64,000 bases of DNA from Heyndrickxia sp050281185. Lineage in GTDB: Bacteria; Bacillota; Bacilli; Bacillales; Bacillaceae_C. Position 1 is the stretch's first letter. Every line of letters begins with the position of its first letter. Position numbers and translations under genes: made by a program. This document shows, piece by piece, positions 16,916 to 25,724 of the stretch. Where the stretch lies: assembly GCF_050281185.1 (NCBI RefSeq), contig NZ_JBNNWS010000003.1:186001-250000 (forward strand), given 5' to 3'. Below the pieces are notes generated by a model, which was given only the letters and a program-made list of their open reading frames with translations, made no database searches and was not told the DNA's origin.

Positions 16916-17782
16916 TCACAAACAAATTTCCATTCCCTCTACAGCAACCCGAAATCCTCTCTCCTCCACTTGTTTGAAGTAAGAGTTCTCTGAATCAATA
17001 ACCGGATTACTATGATTAAAATGTGTAAAATAAATGTCTGTTTCCTCAACTAAATCTTGTAGGCGGTCCATCGTTTCCGTCATCACCGGATGAGGAATTT
17101 CTTTATAGTTTCGACCCATATTCTCAATCTCTTTTACAGAATAAAATGTACCGTCCAATAAGCAAATATCCGCTTTTTTTGCCATATCATAAATATCACG
17201 ATCCCATTCGCTCCATCGATCAATATCAGGGATATACAGCAGTTTACGTTCTGGACCCTCAATCCAAAATCCAAATGTTTCAGAAAATTCATTTCGATGC
17301 GGGACTTCAATAGGAGTTATTTGAATTAATGATGTTAATTCGGTCGAATGCTCATTTGTAATTTTCTTAAGTTTAATATTTTCTAAATCAACAAGTTGTT
17401 TCCATGGTGCATGCGTTTCTAATAATTGTTTCATTTTACCACCACAATAAACCGATGTTTCTTTAGCCCCAATCGCTTCTCTTCCTAAAAACATTAAACC
17501 GGGATAATGTCCGATATGAGCGTGCGTTAGCCAAATGCTCTCCATCAATTGTCCTTCAAGTCCATATTTCATTTGAATAAAGGCTAGTTGCTCTCTAAAG
17601 TCTGGTGTTGCATCTATTACGTGCCACTCATTTGAATTTGGTAAAATAATAGCTAATGAAGCAGCAAATCTACGAAAATTTGAATCTTCTAATGCCCTTT
17701 TACAATTTTCACAAAAACAATTCGGATGAGGAACACCCGCATCTTGAGCTGTTCCAATAACCGTAACAATGACTTCACTCAT
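16916..17782 (-). CDS. PqqB-like metallo-beta-lactamase-fold protein
   Basis: 288 residues. The start (MSEVIVTVIGTAQDAGVPHP) and the CFCENCK double-cysteine motif match PqqB-type MBL-fold proteins. The metal loop reads THAHIGHYPG, i.e. HxHxGH rather than the canonical HxHxDH, followed by LGREAIG and later VPHRNE and FTHFNHSNP. PqqB proteins act around pyrroloquinoline quinone synthesis, but no other pqq gene is here, and Bacilli carry stand-alone homologues of unknown role. It lies one base behind the NhaC-type antiporter gene, in the same T-box-controlled operon. True hydrolase activity is uncertain given the altered metal motif. Confidence 0.8.
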   Translation of the reverse strand: MSEVIVTVIGTAQDAGVPHPNCFCENCKRALEDSNFRRFAASLAIILPNSNEWHVIDATPDFREQLAFIQMKYGLEGQLMESIWLTHAHIGHYPGLMFLGREAIGAKETSVYCGGKMKQLLETHAPWKQLVDLENIKLKKITNEHSTELTSLIQITPIEVPHRNEFSETFGFWIEGPERKLLYIPDIDRWSEWDRDIYDMAKKADICLLDGTFYSVKEIENMGRNYKEIPHPVMTETMDRLQDLVEETDIYFTHFNHSNPVIDSENSYFKQVEERGFRVAVEGMEICL

Positions 17783-17783
17783 A

Positions 17784-19199
17784 TCAATTTCCTCCTAATG
17801 ATTCTGACACTTCTATCGTTTTTTTAGGATACTCTTTTTTCGTAATCGTCCATCCAGTAATCCCATAAATGATGTTAATTAGCGGCACAAGCATCGCAAA
17901 GAAAATATATGGTATAAATTGCTCTGCACTGACCCCCAGCATATTCGCTGCGAAAACAGCCGGTACTCCCCAAGGCACAAGGGTAATCCCTACAGTTCCT
18001 GCCGCTTCAACACATCTTGATAAATTTTTCGTATCAATATTTAAATCTTTATAAGTCTGCACAAATGTTCTTGCCGGCAAGATAATAGCTAAAAATTGCG
18101 CTCCACTTGCAAATGCAACTAACAGTGTAGAAAAAATTGTCGTAGGAATGAGCGAACGTGCCGAATTTAGTTTATTTACAATTGGACGAATGAGCGATTT
18201 AAAAACTCCAGTCCCTTCTAGTAATCCACCTAAAGCTGTTGCAATTGTTAAAAGCCCAACAGTATTTAACATCGAAACTAATCCGCCATTATTTAATAAA
18301 GAATCAACGGCTTTAACTCCAGATTCCGCATGGAACCCGCTTGTCATAGTATTGATGATAGATGTAATGGAGTCTCCTTGTACGATAATTGCTAAAAAAC
18401 CTCCTATCAAGCTAACAAGTAACAAAGTTGGTAATGCTGGTAAACGTTTGATCATTAGAAAAATCGTAAAAATAGGCAATAAAAGCAACAATGGATGAAT
18501 AACAAATGTCTTTTCTATTCCAGATAAAATCATGTCAATATTTTTTGAATCTGTAATATGTTCATTAGAGCCAATACTAAAAAGACTATATAAACCAAGT
18601 GAAATCACAAAAGCAGGAATCGTATCCCAAAGCATATGTCGAACATGACTGAACAAATCCGTATCTACCATTGCTGGAGCAATATTCGTTGTATCTGAAA
18701 GAGGAGATAATTTATCTCCAAAAAAGGCACCTGACATCACGGCTCCAGCAATCAGACCTGGAGAAAATCCCATCCCTTCTCCGATGACCATAAACGCCAA
18801 ACCAATTGTAGCAATGGATGTAAAAGAGCTTCCGAGTGTAACCGCAACAATCCCTGTAACAAGTGCAACAGCTGGAACAAAAAATGAAGGATGGATAAAG
18901 GACAATCCATAATAGATGATCGCTGGAATAACTCCACTCGCAATCCACGTTCCGACAATCATTCCAATCACTAATAAAATAAAAATCGCAGGCAAGGCTT
19001 TCGAAACACCCTTCACCATCATCTGCTCCAGCTCCAACCATTTAATACCGCTTATTAGTCCAATGAGTACTGTCACAATAATCCCTATAATTAAAGGAAT
19101 AAACATTCCTGCCTTCCAAACAAAAATTGAAAAAGCTCCTGCAATCATTAAAGCAAGAATAGGCATAATTGCTAGACCAATCGATATTTGTTTTCTCAT
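17784..19199 (-). CDS. NhaC-family Na+/H+ antiporter-type transporter (possible tyrosine uptake)
   Basis: A 471-residue, about 12-helix carrier of the NhaC family. Typical stretches are TLGSSFTSIATIGLAFMVIG, AGAVMSGAFFGDKLSPLSDT (the SPLSDTTN motif) and VEAAGTVGITLVPWGVPAVF. The ATG follows GAGGAGTG. A T-box leader 130 bases upstream, with a probable UAC specifier, places expression under uncharged tRNA-Tyr. NhaC-like genes under tyrosine T-boxes are thought to be amino-acid (tyrosine) transporters rather than pure sodium antiporters. The next gene, PqqB-like, follows after one base. Confidence 0.87.
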   Translation of the reverse strand: MRKQISIGLAIMPILALMIAGAFSIFVWKAGMFIPLIIGIIVTVLIGLISGIKWLELEQMMVKGVSKALPAIFILLVIGMIVGTWIASGVIPAIIYYGLSFIHPSFFVPAVALVTGIVAVTLGSSFTSIATIGLAFMVIGEGMGFSPGLIAGAVMSGAFFGDKLSPLSDTTNIAPAMVDTDLFSHVRHMLWDTIPAFVISLGLYSLFSIGSNEHITDSKNIDMILSGIEKTFVIHPLLLLLPIFTIFLMIKRLPALPTLLLVSLIGGFLAIIVQGDSITSIINTMTSGFHAESGVKAVDSLLNNGGLVSMLNTVGLLTIATALGGLLEGTGVFKSLIRPIVNKLNSARSLIPTTIFSTLLVAFASGAQFLAIILPARTFVQTYKDLNIDTKNLSRCVEAAGTVGITLVPWGVPAVFAANMLGVSAEQFIPYIFFAMLVPLINIIYGITGWTITKKEYPKKTIEVSESLGGN

Positions 19200-19328
19200 A
19201 ATTTATCACTCCTCAGTATAAAATCCTCATATTTTAAAACTCTGCTAAACCATAAATAAAATCATGAATTGCTCAAGAATAGGAACCTCTAACCTTATGG
19301 CCTGCTGCTCATATAAAAATATGAATAC

Positions 19329-19555
19329 AAAAAAGCTCCCGCCCCATAAAATAGGGACGGAAGCTCCGCGGTACCACCCAGATTAACAAAATAGTTTTTG
19401 TTCACTCATTTTTAATAACGGCATGGCCGGACTAACGTCAGCTCCCTAATCGTAATTTACTAAATGCCCGGCTTAGTTTGCACCACCCACTAAGTCTCTA
19501 TATCTCCTAAACAATTAGCTACTTTATCAGTTCAACGCTTTTATGCTTTTTAGCT
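19329..19555 (-). ncRNA. T-box riboswitch, probably tyrosine-specific
   Basis: On the minus strand the AGAGACTTAG...GGTGGTGCAAACTAAG distal Stem I is followed by a specifier loop in which UAC (19452-19454) plus a purine precede the lower helix (ATTAG pairing with CTAAT). Further on is the canonical T-box GGGTGGTACCGCGG (19366-19379). The overlapping terminator AGCTTCCGTCCC/GGGGCGGGAGCT with a T-run ends at 19329. The specifier assignment to Tyr is my reading of the loop. Confidence 0.92.
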
Positions 19556-19579
19556 TTTATGCTTTTGTGTATGAAAGTA

Positions 19580-19608
19580 TATTAATATAAAGTGTCTTAT
19601 ATTGTCAA
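19580..19608 (-). promoter_or_regulatory. Sigma-A promoter of the T-box operon
   Basis: On the minus strand TTGACA (19603-19608) and TTAATA (19580-19585) are separated by 17 bases, just upstream of the T-box leader. Confidence 0.6.
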
Positions 19609-19611
19609 CTA

Positions 19612-19647
19612 GGGATTGAGGGTCGAATCGGTCGAATCTCATGTCCC
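19612..19647. repeat. 27-nt palindrome, degenerate copy 4
   Basis: GGGATTGAGGGTCG and ATGTCCC arms are recognisable, but with an internal GGTCGAATC duplication that lengthens the element. Confidence 0.45.
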
Positions 19648-19707
19648 AGAATTTTCAAAGAAAAAAGACCAGTATTGGCAATTTAGATCAAATCATTTTT
19701 TTAGGGC

Positions 19708-19947
19708 TTATGCTATTAATCTTATGATCGATGTTACAATTGTCAGTATAGACATTATTATAATTAAATAGATTAATTTATTTTTGCTCCCTGGGTTGAA
19801 ATAAATTCGTGTGGAGTAACTAATAAAAATTACTAACGCAGATGCGAGACTAACAATTTCCATTTTCCCTAAAATTAAGAAGAAAGTAGCTACAATAAAA
19901 AGAATAGCAACGAATAATTTAATCCAAGAAGGAATTTCTCTGTTCAT
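19708..19947 (-). CDS. Small membrane protein, unknown
   Basis: 79 residues with three predicted membrane helices (IKLFVAILFIVATFFLIL; VSLASALVIFISY; LIYLIIIMSILTIVTS) joined by short polar loops. A good AAGGAG precedes the ATG. It is a lone gene between the T-box promoter and a 500-base non-coding interval. I do not recognise a family. Confidence 0.65.
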   Translation of the reverse strand: MNREIPSWIKLFVAILFIVATFFLILGKMEIVSLASALVIFISYSTRIYFNPGSKNKLIYLIIIMSILTIVTSIIRLIA

Positions 19948-20450
19948 TTTAAAATTCTCCTTAAAAAGTTAAATTCTTGATATAAAAGCTTTAAAGAAAA
20001 AAATTTCTCTTCCTAAATCTTAAGAATAATTGGGATCCTCTCACACAATATCCAAGATTTGATAAGATTCCCCATCGTTATTTAATAAAATTTACCAATG
20101 ATCAATGGTATAAAAAAACAAACCGATAATTGTAGTCAAATCCTTACAAAGAATCTCTAACTAATATATTCAACAAAAAGGAGAAACTTCCTTTACATTT
20201 TTCTGTTCTCCACTGTTTCATTCCAACGGTTTTAACATGCTTGGTTCATTTCCCTATAAAAGTACTAAAAAAACTCGAGATAATCTTGATATTGTTCATC
20301 TGTTTAGATTAAAAAACATATCCCTCCCAACACTAACTATCTAAGAAAGTGGGACACTAGACGTGTGTCCCTTACAGGAAAATCAACCAGTGTTCTAGAA
20401 CTAATAAAGAGCGCATCTTTATTAAGTTTCTTTAGAACAGGAGTGAGGAC
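19948..20450. other. Non-coding interval
   Basis: AT-rich, with stop codons in all frames. It contains one short 27-nt-family repeat (20351-20371) and the ribosome site of the dehydratase gene. No RNA element or promoter stands out with confidence. Confidence 0.5.
20351..20371. repeat. 27-nt palindrome, shortened copy 5
   Basis: GGGACACTAG...GTGTCCC, 21 bases, missing the inner dyad. It lies 80 bases upstream of the dehydratase gene. Confidence 0.55.
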
Positions 20451-21410
20451 ATGATCCATGTTCAGGATATTTATCAGGCCAGGGAACAAATTAGTGATTT
20501 GATTCATGTAACGCCCATTTTGTCTTCTGAGCAATTATCTAAGCAATGCGGCAATCATATTTTTCTTAAGTCTGAGCATCTACAAAAAACGGGTTCTTTT
20601 AAAATTCGCGGGGCAACAAATAAAGTGAAGCAAGTTGTCAAAGAAGGGGCAGCATCAGTTACAGCCGCTTCTTCTGGGAATCATGGCCAAGCAGTCGCAT
20701 ATATTGCTAATCGGCTAGAGATACCTGCAACGATCGTTGTACCAACGGATGCAAGCCAATGTAAAATAGATGCCATTCAAGCATACAATGGCAAGGTAAT
20801 AAAATATGGAACAACCTCGGCTGAACGTTTGCCGAGAGCACAAGACATTGCACATCAAGAAAATGGAATTTTTATCCCACCTTATGATGATCCCTATATT
20901 ATCGCTGGCCAAGGTACAGTTGGACTAGAAATTCTAGAGCAGATAGCAGATGTTGATGCACTTGTCGTTCCAGTAGGAGGTGGCGGCCTTCTTTCAGGTA
21001 TCTTAACGGCTGTCAAAGAAACGAATCCGAAAGTAACAATTATCGGTGTGGAACCAGAACTAGCAAACGATACTTATCTCTCACTGAAAAATCACAAGGT
21101 TACCTCTATCCCTGGGACAGATACGATTGCCGATGGATTACGGACCTCACAACCTGGAGATCTGACTTTTCCTATCCTTGAAAAATATGTGGATGATCTC
21201 GTGTTAGTATCTGAAGATGAGATTAAACAAGCCTTCAGTTTCGTTATGGAACGGATGAAGCAAGTAATAGAGCCATCAAGTTCAGTAACCATTGCAGCTG
21301 CATTATTCGAAAAGCTCCCTTTTAAAGAAAAAAAGATTGTAACGGTTATTTCAGGTGGAAATGTTGATCTACATGAAATAAATCGCTTCGTTGTTAATTC
21401 AAATTTTTAA
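20451..21410 (+). CDS. Threonine/serine dehydratase (PLP, catabolic type)
   Basis: A 319-residue fold-type II PLP enzyme without a regulatory ACT domain, so of the TdcB/serine-racemase size class. The PLP lysine is in LQKTGSFKIRGATNK (about residue 53), the SSGNHGQ substrate loop follows near residue 78, and the phosphate-binding VPVGGGGLLSGI near residue 177. It deaminates L-threonine to 2-oxobutyrate or serine to pyruvate; closely related proteins racemise serine, and sequence reading cannot separate these. Start ATG behind AGGAGTGAGG. A beta-lactamase-fold hydrolase follows 65 bases later on the same strand and may be cotranscribed. Confidence 0.9.
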   Translation: MIHVQDIYQAREQISDLIHVTPILSSEQLSKQCGNHIFLKSEHLQKTGSFKIRGATNKVKQVVKEGAASVTAASSGNHGQAVAYIANRLEIPATIVVPTDASQCKIDAIQAYNGKVIKYGTTSAERLPRAQDIAHQENGIFIPPYDDPYIIAGQGTVGLEILEQIADVDALVVPVGGGGLLSGILTAVKETNPKVTIIGVEPELANDTYLSLKNHKVTSIPGTDTIADGLRTSQPGDLTFPILEKYVDDLVLVSEDEIKQAFSFVMERMKQVIEPSSSVTIAAALFEKLPFKEKKIVTVISGGNVDLHEINRFVVNSNF

Positions 21411-21475
21411 GCGAAAAAGTGTGATCAAGAATTTCCCTTTGTAAAATTAATATTTCTACATAAGAGGTGATTATC

Positions 21476-22780
21476 ATGGATTGGAGATTATTCGAAAAAA
21501 GACTCCATCAACGAACGGAAACCGAACATATCCCTGGAGCCGCTGTTGCGGTAAGCAAAAACGGAGAAATTATTTATTATAAAGGATTTGGTGTAAAAGA
21601 TTTGGAGTCAATGGAACCGATTACTCCGAAGACGATTTTCGGAATTGCCTCTGTTACAAAATCATTTACAGCATTAGCAATTATGAAGCTAGAGGAAGAA
21701 GGAAAACTGTCCCTTCATGATCCGGTCATTAAGTACATACCTGAATTTCATATACCAAACATTGATCCGATCGAATCTATCAAAATCCATCACTTATTGA
21801 CTCATACTACAGGACTAGCACCGATGGAACGAAGTGAAGAACTGAATCAGTTCCATGAACACTTGACCTATTTAGCTGAAACCAATCACGATATACTGGG
21901 TGAGCCTGGGGAATTCCTAAGCTATTGTAATGATACCTTTTTATTGTTAGGTGCCATTATTGAGAGACTGACAGGACGTTTATTTAGAAGATATATTACA
22001 GAAGAACTGTTATATCCACTACAAATGCATCGTTCGACATTGAGTATTGAAGAAATATCTAAACTAGATGACGTATCAACTCCCTATGTATATAACCCAG
22101 AAAAAGAACGCTATGAAAAACAATGCTGGCCTACTCTCGGGAACTATGAAGTAGGAGGAGGCATTCGTTCTAATGTTCTTGATTTACTGAAATATGGTGG
22201 GCTCTATGTTAATCAAGGCGAGGTTTTTATTTCTAAAAAACAACTAGAAAAAATGTGGCAGCCGTATGTTCAAATTAACCGAAATTCGTTCTATGGGTAT
22301 GCATTGGAAATAACCCCAAAATATCATGGTGTTACACTTGTCGAGCATAGTGGCGGACAACCTGGTGTTTCTTCCAATTTTGGTTTTATACCAGAACAAA
22401 AACTTGTTGTAGCTGTTTTAACAAATACCTCAGAGGTTCCAGCAAAAGATATATGGTTAGAGCTTGTGAATACAGCATTAGGCCTGCCGATTGAAGAAAA
22501 ACGAAGCGTCGAACCTACCCTCGAATTAACTGAAGAACGAAAGCAAGGTTTTGTTGGCACCTATCAGTCAAATGAAGGTACTTGTCTTCAAATCGTATTT
22601 GAGAATGGATCGTTAAAAGCAAAAATTGAAAATAAAGTGTTCTCATTAAGAGCAAGTGACAAATCAACCCTTGTTATAACTGATTATGAAAAACCAATTC
22701 GCTTTTATTTTAATCAAAAAAACGAGACGTGGGCCGCATTTTTTGGATTGCGGATGTTGATAAAAACGGATGGACATTGA
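21476..22780 (+). CDS. Serine hydrolase of the beta-lactamase/penicillin-binding (class C) fold
   Basis: 434 residues. The start at 21476 (MDWRLFEKRLHQ) sits six bases after GAGGTG; an in-frame GTG at 21467 overlaps that site and was rejected. The catalytic SxxK is IASVTKSFTALA (about residue 60), the YxN is SYCNDTF (about 145) and the third motif HSGGQPG (about 290). A C-terminal beta-barrel of about 100 residues follows (GFVGTYQSNEG). No signal peptide or membrane anchor is seen, so it is probably a cytosolic esterase or D-aminopeptidase-like enzyme rather than a secreted beta-lactamase. Substrate unknown. Confidence 0.87.
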   Translation: MDWRLFEKRLHQRTETEHIPGAAVAVSKNGEIIYYKGFGVKDLESMEPITPKTIFGIASVTKSFTALAIMKLEEEGKLSLHDPVIKYIPEFHIPNIDPIESIKIHHLLTHTTGLAPMERSEELNQFHEHLTYLAETNHDILGEPGEFLSYCNDTFLLLGAIIERLTGRLFRRYITEELLYPLQMHRSTLSIEEISKLDDVSTPYVYNPEKERYEKQCWPTLGNYEVGGGIRSNVLDLLKYGGLYVNQGEVFISKKQLEKMWQPYVQINRNSFYGYALEITPKYHGVTLVEHSGGQPGVSSNFGFIPEQKLVVAVLTNTSEVPAKDIWLELVNTALGLPIEEKRSVEPTLELTEERKQGFVGTYQSNEGTCLQIVFENGSLKAKIENKVFSLRASDKSTLVITDYEKPIRFYFNQKNETWAAFFGLRMLIKTDGH

Positions 22781-22809
22781 AAAAGGTTGATTTACTAACC
22801 TTTTTCAAT
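22776..22809 (+). terminator. Terminator of the hydrolase gene
   Basis: A perfect 13-bp stem ATTGAAAAAGGTT/AACCTTTTTCAAT that begins in the stop-codon region. The T-rich run is in the stem; no extra T tail follows. Confidence 0.7.
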
Positions 22810-23232
22810 ATGTCATATAGAAATAATTACTGGCACGGCATTCTTCATTTCCAAAGAATACATTTTTACTTTTGATTAAAATAAACTTCAGGGGAACTTT
22901 AAATACTTTCAATACCAGTATCCCTCTTAAAATACTCCACTAAATTTCTTAATTAATACTGCGCATTATCCTTATTTACTCCCTCCTTTATTTCAAAAAA
23001 AATAAACAAAAATCCGTAATAAGTAGAAATACAAGCAACATTATTATATTTAAAGGTAGTGTTTATTGTTTAAATTAAACGTTCCCCAGTAAAAAAAAAT
23101 TATCGAATTTTCTGATACTATAGAATGAAAGTACTTTGAACGGAAAATATAAATATTTTGGACACAGACCGAACCTTTTTTGGTTTGAGTGTGTATTTAG
23201 GGTGAAAACATTTAGAGGGGGGGAAGTCCTTA
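22810..23232. other. Non-coding interval upstream of the sigma factor
   Basis: No ORF or structured RNA is recognised. It must contain the promoter of the ECF sigma operon, but I could not place a convincing -35 AAC / -10 pair. TTGAACGG at about 23136 is one candidate. Confidence 0.4.
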
Positions 23233-23778
23233 ATGGTACATCAAATCACCAGGGAGCATGCCGAGCAAATTTTTTCCGAGTATTCTCCTTTTGTTTTTCA
23301 AATAGCCCTGCTACTAACAAAATCAGAGTCACTAGCAGATGACATTACACAAGAGACATTTTTACAAGTTTTTAAGAAATATCATACCTATGATCGAAGT
23401 AAATCAATGAAACCTTGGATTTATAAAATTACCTTAAACACGATGAGAAATATGCTTCGAAAACAAAAATGGTTAACATTTATCAGTTTCGAACCGGAAT
23501 CCTCACAAGGAAACGTAGTTGAAAAGACTATTATTAAAGAGGAAGAAAATGAAGAGTTATGGGAAGAGATTAATCGATTATCTATAAAGAGCAAGGAGGT
23601 AATCGTTCTGCATTTCTATTCGGGCCTCAAATTAAGTGAGGTTGCTGAGATTTTGGATATTCCTATCGGGACCTGCAAATCAAGATTAAACACTGCGCTA
23701 AAGATGCTGCGGAAACGACTAACAAAAAATGGGGCTCTTAAAATTCGTCAAGGAGGAAATATTTATGAATCAAATTAA
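23233..23778 (+). CDS. ECF-type RNA polymerase sigma factor
   Basis: 181 residues. Region 2 is at about 10-80 (DDITQETFLQVFKKYHTYDR, then MKPWIYKITLNTMRNMLRK) and region 4 at about 115-170 (KEVIVLHFYSGLKLSEVAEI, then PIGTCKSRLNTALKMLRKRL). The ATG follows a G-rich GGGGGGGAAG. It overlaps the start of the next gene, a one-helix membrane protein in the classical anti-sigma position. The regulon and signal are unknown; Bacillus ECF factors mostly answer to cell-envelope stress. Confidence 0.93.
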   Translation: MVHQITREHAEQIFSEYSPFVFQIALLLTKSESLADDITQETFLQVFKKYHTYDRSKSMKPWIYKITLNTMRNMLRKQKWLTFISFEPESSQGNVVEKTIIKEEENEELWEEINRLSIKSKEVIVLHFYSGLKLSEVAEILDIPIGTCKSRLNTALKMLRKRLTKNGALKIRQGGNIYESN

Positions 23779-24598
23779 TAAGTCGGATATTAATAGAGTT
23801 CTAGAGAAGCAGTTGAAACACCGCAATTCCTCAGTTTCATTTGATCAAGTTTGGGATAAATACTCTAGTGAATCTATGGATCAGGGAACTACTATTTCAA
23901 AGAAAATATTAAAGACCAAGCCACGGCCCGTTTGGATAATGGCAATAGTACTATTTTTCATTGCTTCCTTTTCAGTAAGTGCAGCAATTATACCTTTTGA
24001 CTGGAATGGAATAAAAATATCTATTCTTGATGACAACGGCAAAAATGATCGTATCGACTCGTTCAAAGAATTGATCTTTGGATATCAACCGACATACAAA
24101 CATTTGATAGATACGTTAGAACACTCTAAAAATATGAAGAAAACTTTAACTTTAGAAGAAGCAAAAAAAGAATTCCCATTTCCTATATTAAGACCTGAAC
24201 ACACCAACATGGTACCTTCACGTTCAATTGGTGCCTTAATGAATCATACATTGCAAGAAAACAATGGTCCAGAAAAAATTGTAGGATATAATCCTGTTTT
24301 TCATGATTTTTATAATTATGATAGCCATTGGATCGTCGTTACACAAAGTTTAGACGAAGCGGCAACAAACTCCTTGAAGGAAGATCCAAATCATATGTCC
24401 TCCCAAACTTACGTCGGCAATTGGGAAACTGTTCAAGTTTCCGACCAGACACTGGCTATGTACAAAGGCGGAGATAAAGAAAATCGTCTACTTCTGCAGT
24501 ATAAAACAGACGACATGAAAGTAATTGAGCTAGAATTAATTGGCAATGTAGAGAAAAAAGATTTGGTAAAGCTTGCTGAAGCTTATGTTGGAAAATAA
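23765..24598 (+). CDS. Probable anti-sigma factor, single-pass membrane protein (DUF4367-like C-terminus)
   Basis: 277 residues. The start at 23765 is set by AAGGAGGAA and overlaps the sigma gene by 14 bases. Residues about 1-50 are a cytosolic domain without the HxxxCxxC zinc motif. One membrane helix follows (VWIMAIVLFFIASFSVSAAI), then an extracytoplasmic domain of about 200 residues ending in an IELELIGNVEKKDLVKLAEA pattern that resembles DUF4367. The gene pair structure implies that it holds the preceding ECF sigma factor inactive at the membrane. Family of the sensor domain is tentative. Confidence 0.8.
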   Translation: MNQINKSDINRVLEKQLKHRNSSVSFDQVWDKYSSESMDQGTTISKKILKTKPRPVWIMAIVLFFIASFSVSAAIIPFDWNGIKISILDDNGKNDRIDSFKELIFGYQPTYKHLIDTLEHSKNMKKTLTLEEAKKEFPFPILRPEHTNMVPSRSIGALMNHTLQENNGPEKIVGYNPVFHDFYNYDSHWIVVTQSLDEAATNSLKEDPNHMSSQTYVGNWETVQVSDQTLAMYKGGDKENRLLLQYKTDDMKVIELELIGNVEKKDLVKLAEAYVGK

Positions 24599-24667
24599 AC
24601 AAAGGGATAGATATTCTGTTTAATGCTTGTACAAAATTTCTATTTTCTAAAGACATGCTGGAGATAT

Positions 24668-24703
24668 GAGAAAAGCCCTGTAGATCCCTACAGGGCTTTT
24701 CTC
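24668..24703. terminator. Strong, possibly bidirectional terminator
   Basis: A perfect 16-bp stem GAGAAAAGCCCTGTAG/CTACAGGGCTTTTCTC with a 4-base loop. A-rich and T-rich flanks allow function on both strands, between the convergent anti-sigma and GNAT genes. Confidence 0.85.
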
Positions 24704-24860
24704 AGGTTATTTTTTAACTTTGTTACTATTAAATGTGGTGAAAAAGGTCGTCTTTCTTAGAAAACTCATATTGTGATAGTTCCCCCCACCATATAACATG
24801 AAAGAAGTAGTTTTCTAAATTTAAACATATGTATTCAAACACTACCAAATTCCCGGATTA

Positions 24861-25397
24861 TTAGCGGGACCTCTCACCATGTCCCATCTCATTCAAATCT
24901 AGACGCCAGTTATTACATCGCATAATGCTCCCTGGAGGATATTCGAAATCGCACTCAGAGATAAGCCGAAAATTAAGTTTTCTACAAATCGCGTTTGAAC
25001 CCGGATTATTGATTGAAGGGAAGGCGTGTATATACCTATGCTTCTGCTCAGCACATGCTTTTTCTATAGCAGCTTTTACAGCAATAGTTGCGATGCCCTT
25101 TCCCTGAAAAGGCGGCAGCACGCTCCAACCAATCTCATATATTTGTTCATCTTCCCAGACGCTTTCCCAATATCCAACTGATCCAACCGGTTCAAGATTT
25201 GGCAGTTGAAGGATGCTAAACATCTGTCCCCTGCTGCCAATCTCAAGATACCGCTTGTGACGAGATAGAATCTGCTCTTCACTTTCAGAGCCGCCTAGAT
25301 GTTCCATCATCTCTGGTGCATTCAAACGAAACAAGAGATCCAGGTCTGCGTTTTCCCAAGGCTTAATTTTTATCTTTACATCGTTTTTTCGTTCCAT
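24861..25397 (-). CDS. GNAT-family N-acetyltransferase (RimJ/RimL-like)
   Basis: 178 residues. The acetyl-CoA-binding core is clear: IGWSVLPPFQGKGIATIAVK (motif A, with QGKGIA) and PSINNPGSNAICRKLNFRLI (motif B). The front half has LLFRLNAPEMMEHLGG. ATG behind GAGGT. The final residues (MGHGERSR) are encoded by a degenerate 27-nt repeat, so the native C-terminus may have been altered slightly. Substrate is unknown; relatives acetylate protein N-termini or small amines. Confidence 0.87.
   Translation of the reverse strand: MERKNDVKIKIKPWENADLDLLFRLNAPEMMEHLGGSESEEQILSRHKRYLEIGSRGQMFSILQLPNLEPVGSVGYWESVWEDEQIYEIGWSVLPPFQGKGIATIAVKAAIEKACAEQKHRYIHAFPSINNPGSNAICRKLNFRLISECDFEYPPGSIMRCNNWRLDLNEMGHGERSR
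24866..24885. repeat. 27-nt palindrome, degenerate copy 6 inside a coding end
   Basis: GGGACCTCTCACCATGTCCC lies within the last codons of the GNAT gene, five bases from its stop. Confidence 0.5.
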
Positions 25398-25581
25398 TTT
25401 CTACCTCATCCCCTTAAATTCCAAATTGATAGATATATTTATTAAAATGTTGGATAGCATCTAAGATTCAAAGGTTTCCACCTTTTGAACCATAAAAACA
25501 TTGAACAACAAAATAGCAGCAATCTTTGCGAAAATAGTTTAGTAATCAATGTATTTTCAAAATTACTAAAATCCTAAAAAC

Positions 25582-25608
25582 GGGACATGGGACCTGTCCC
25601 CTTATCCC
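25582..25608. repeat. 27-nt GGGACA palindrome, copy 7
   Basis: Full-length copy in the 326-base interval before the C39-like gene. The rest of that interval is AT-rich and shows nothing else. Confidence 0.8.
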
Positions 25609-25724
25609 TATTATTATCTTTTTTATTTAGGAAAATTTTGCTATTCTATTAACAAGTCTATTATCACAGGTAATAGTAACTATATCAGATGAATTTTATA
25701 ATAAAAGAGGGGATTTTATTATTG

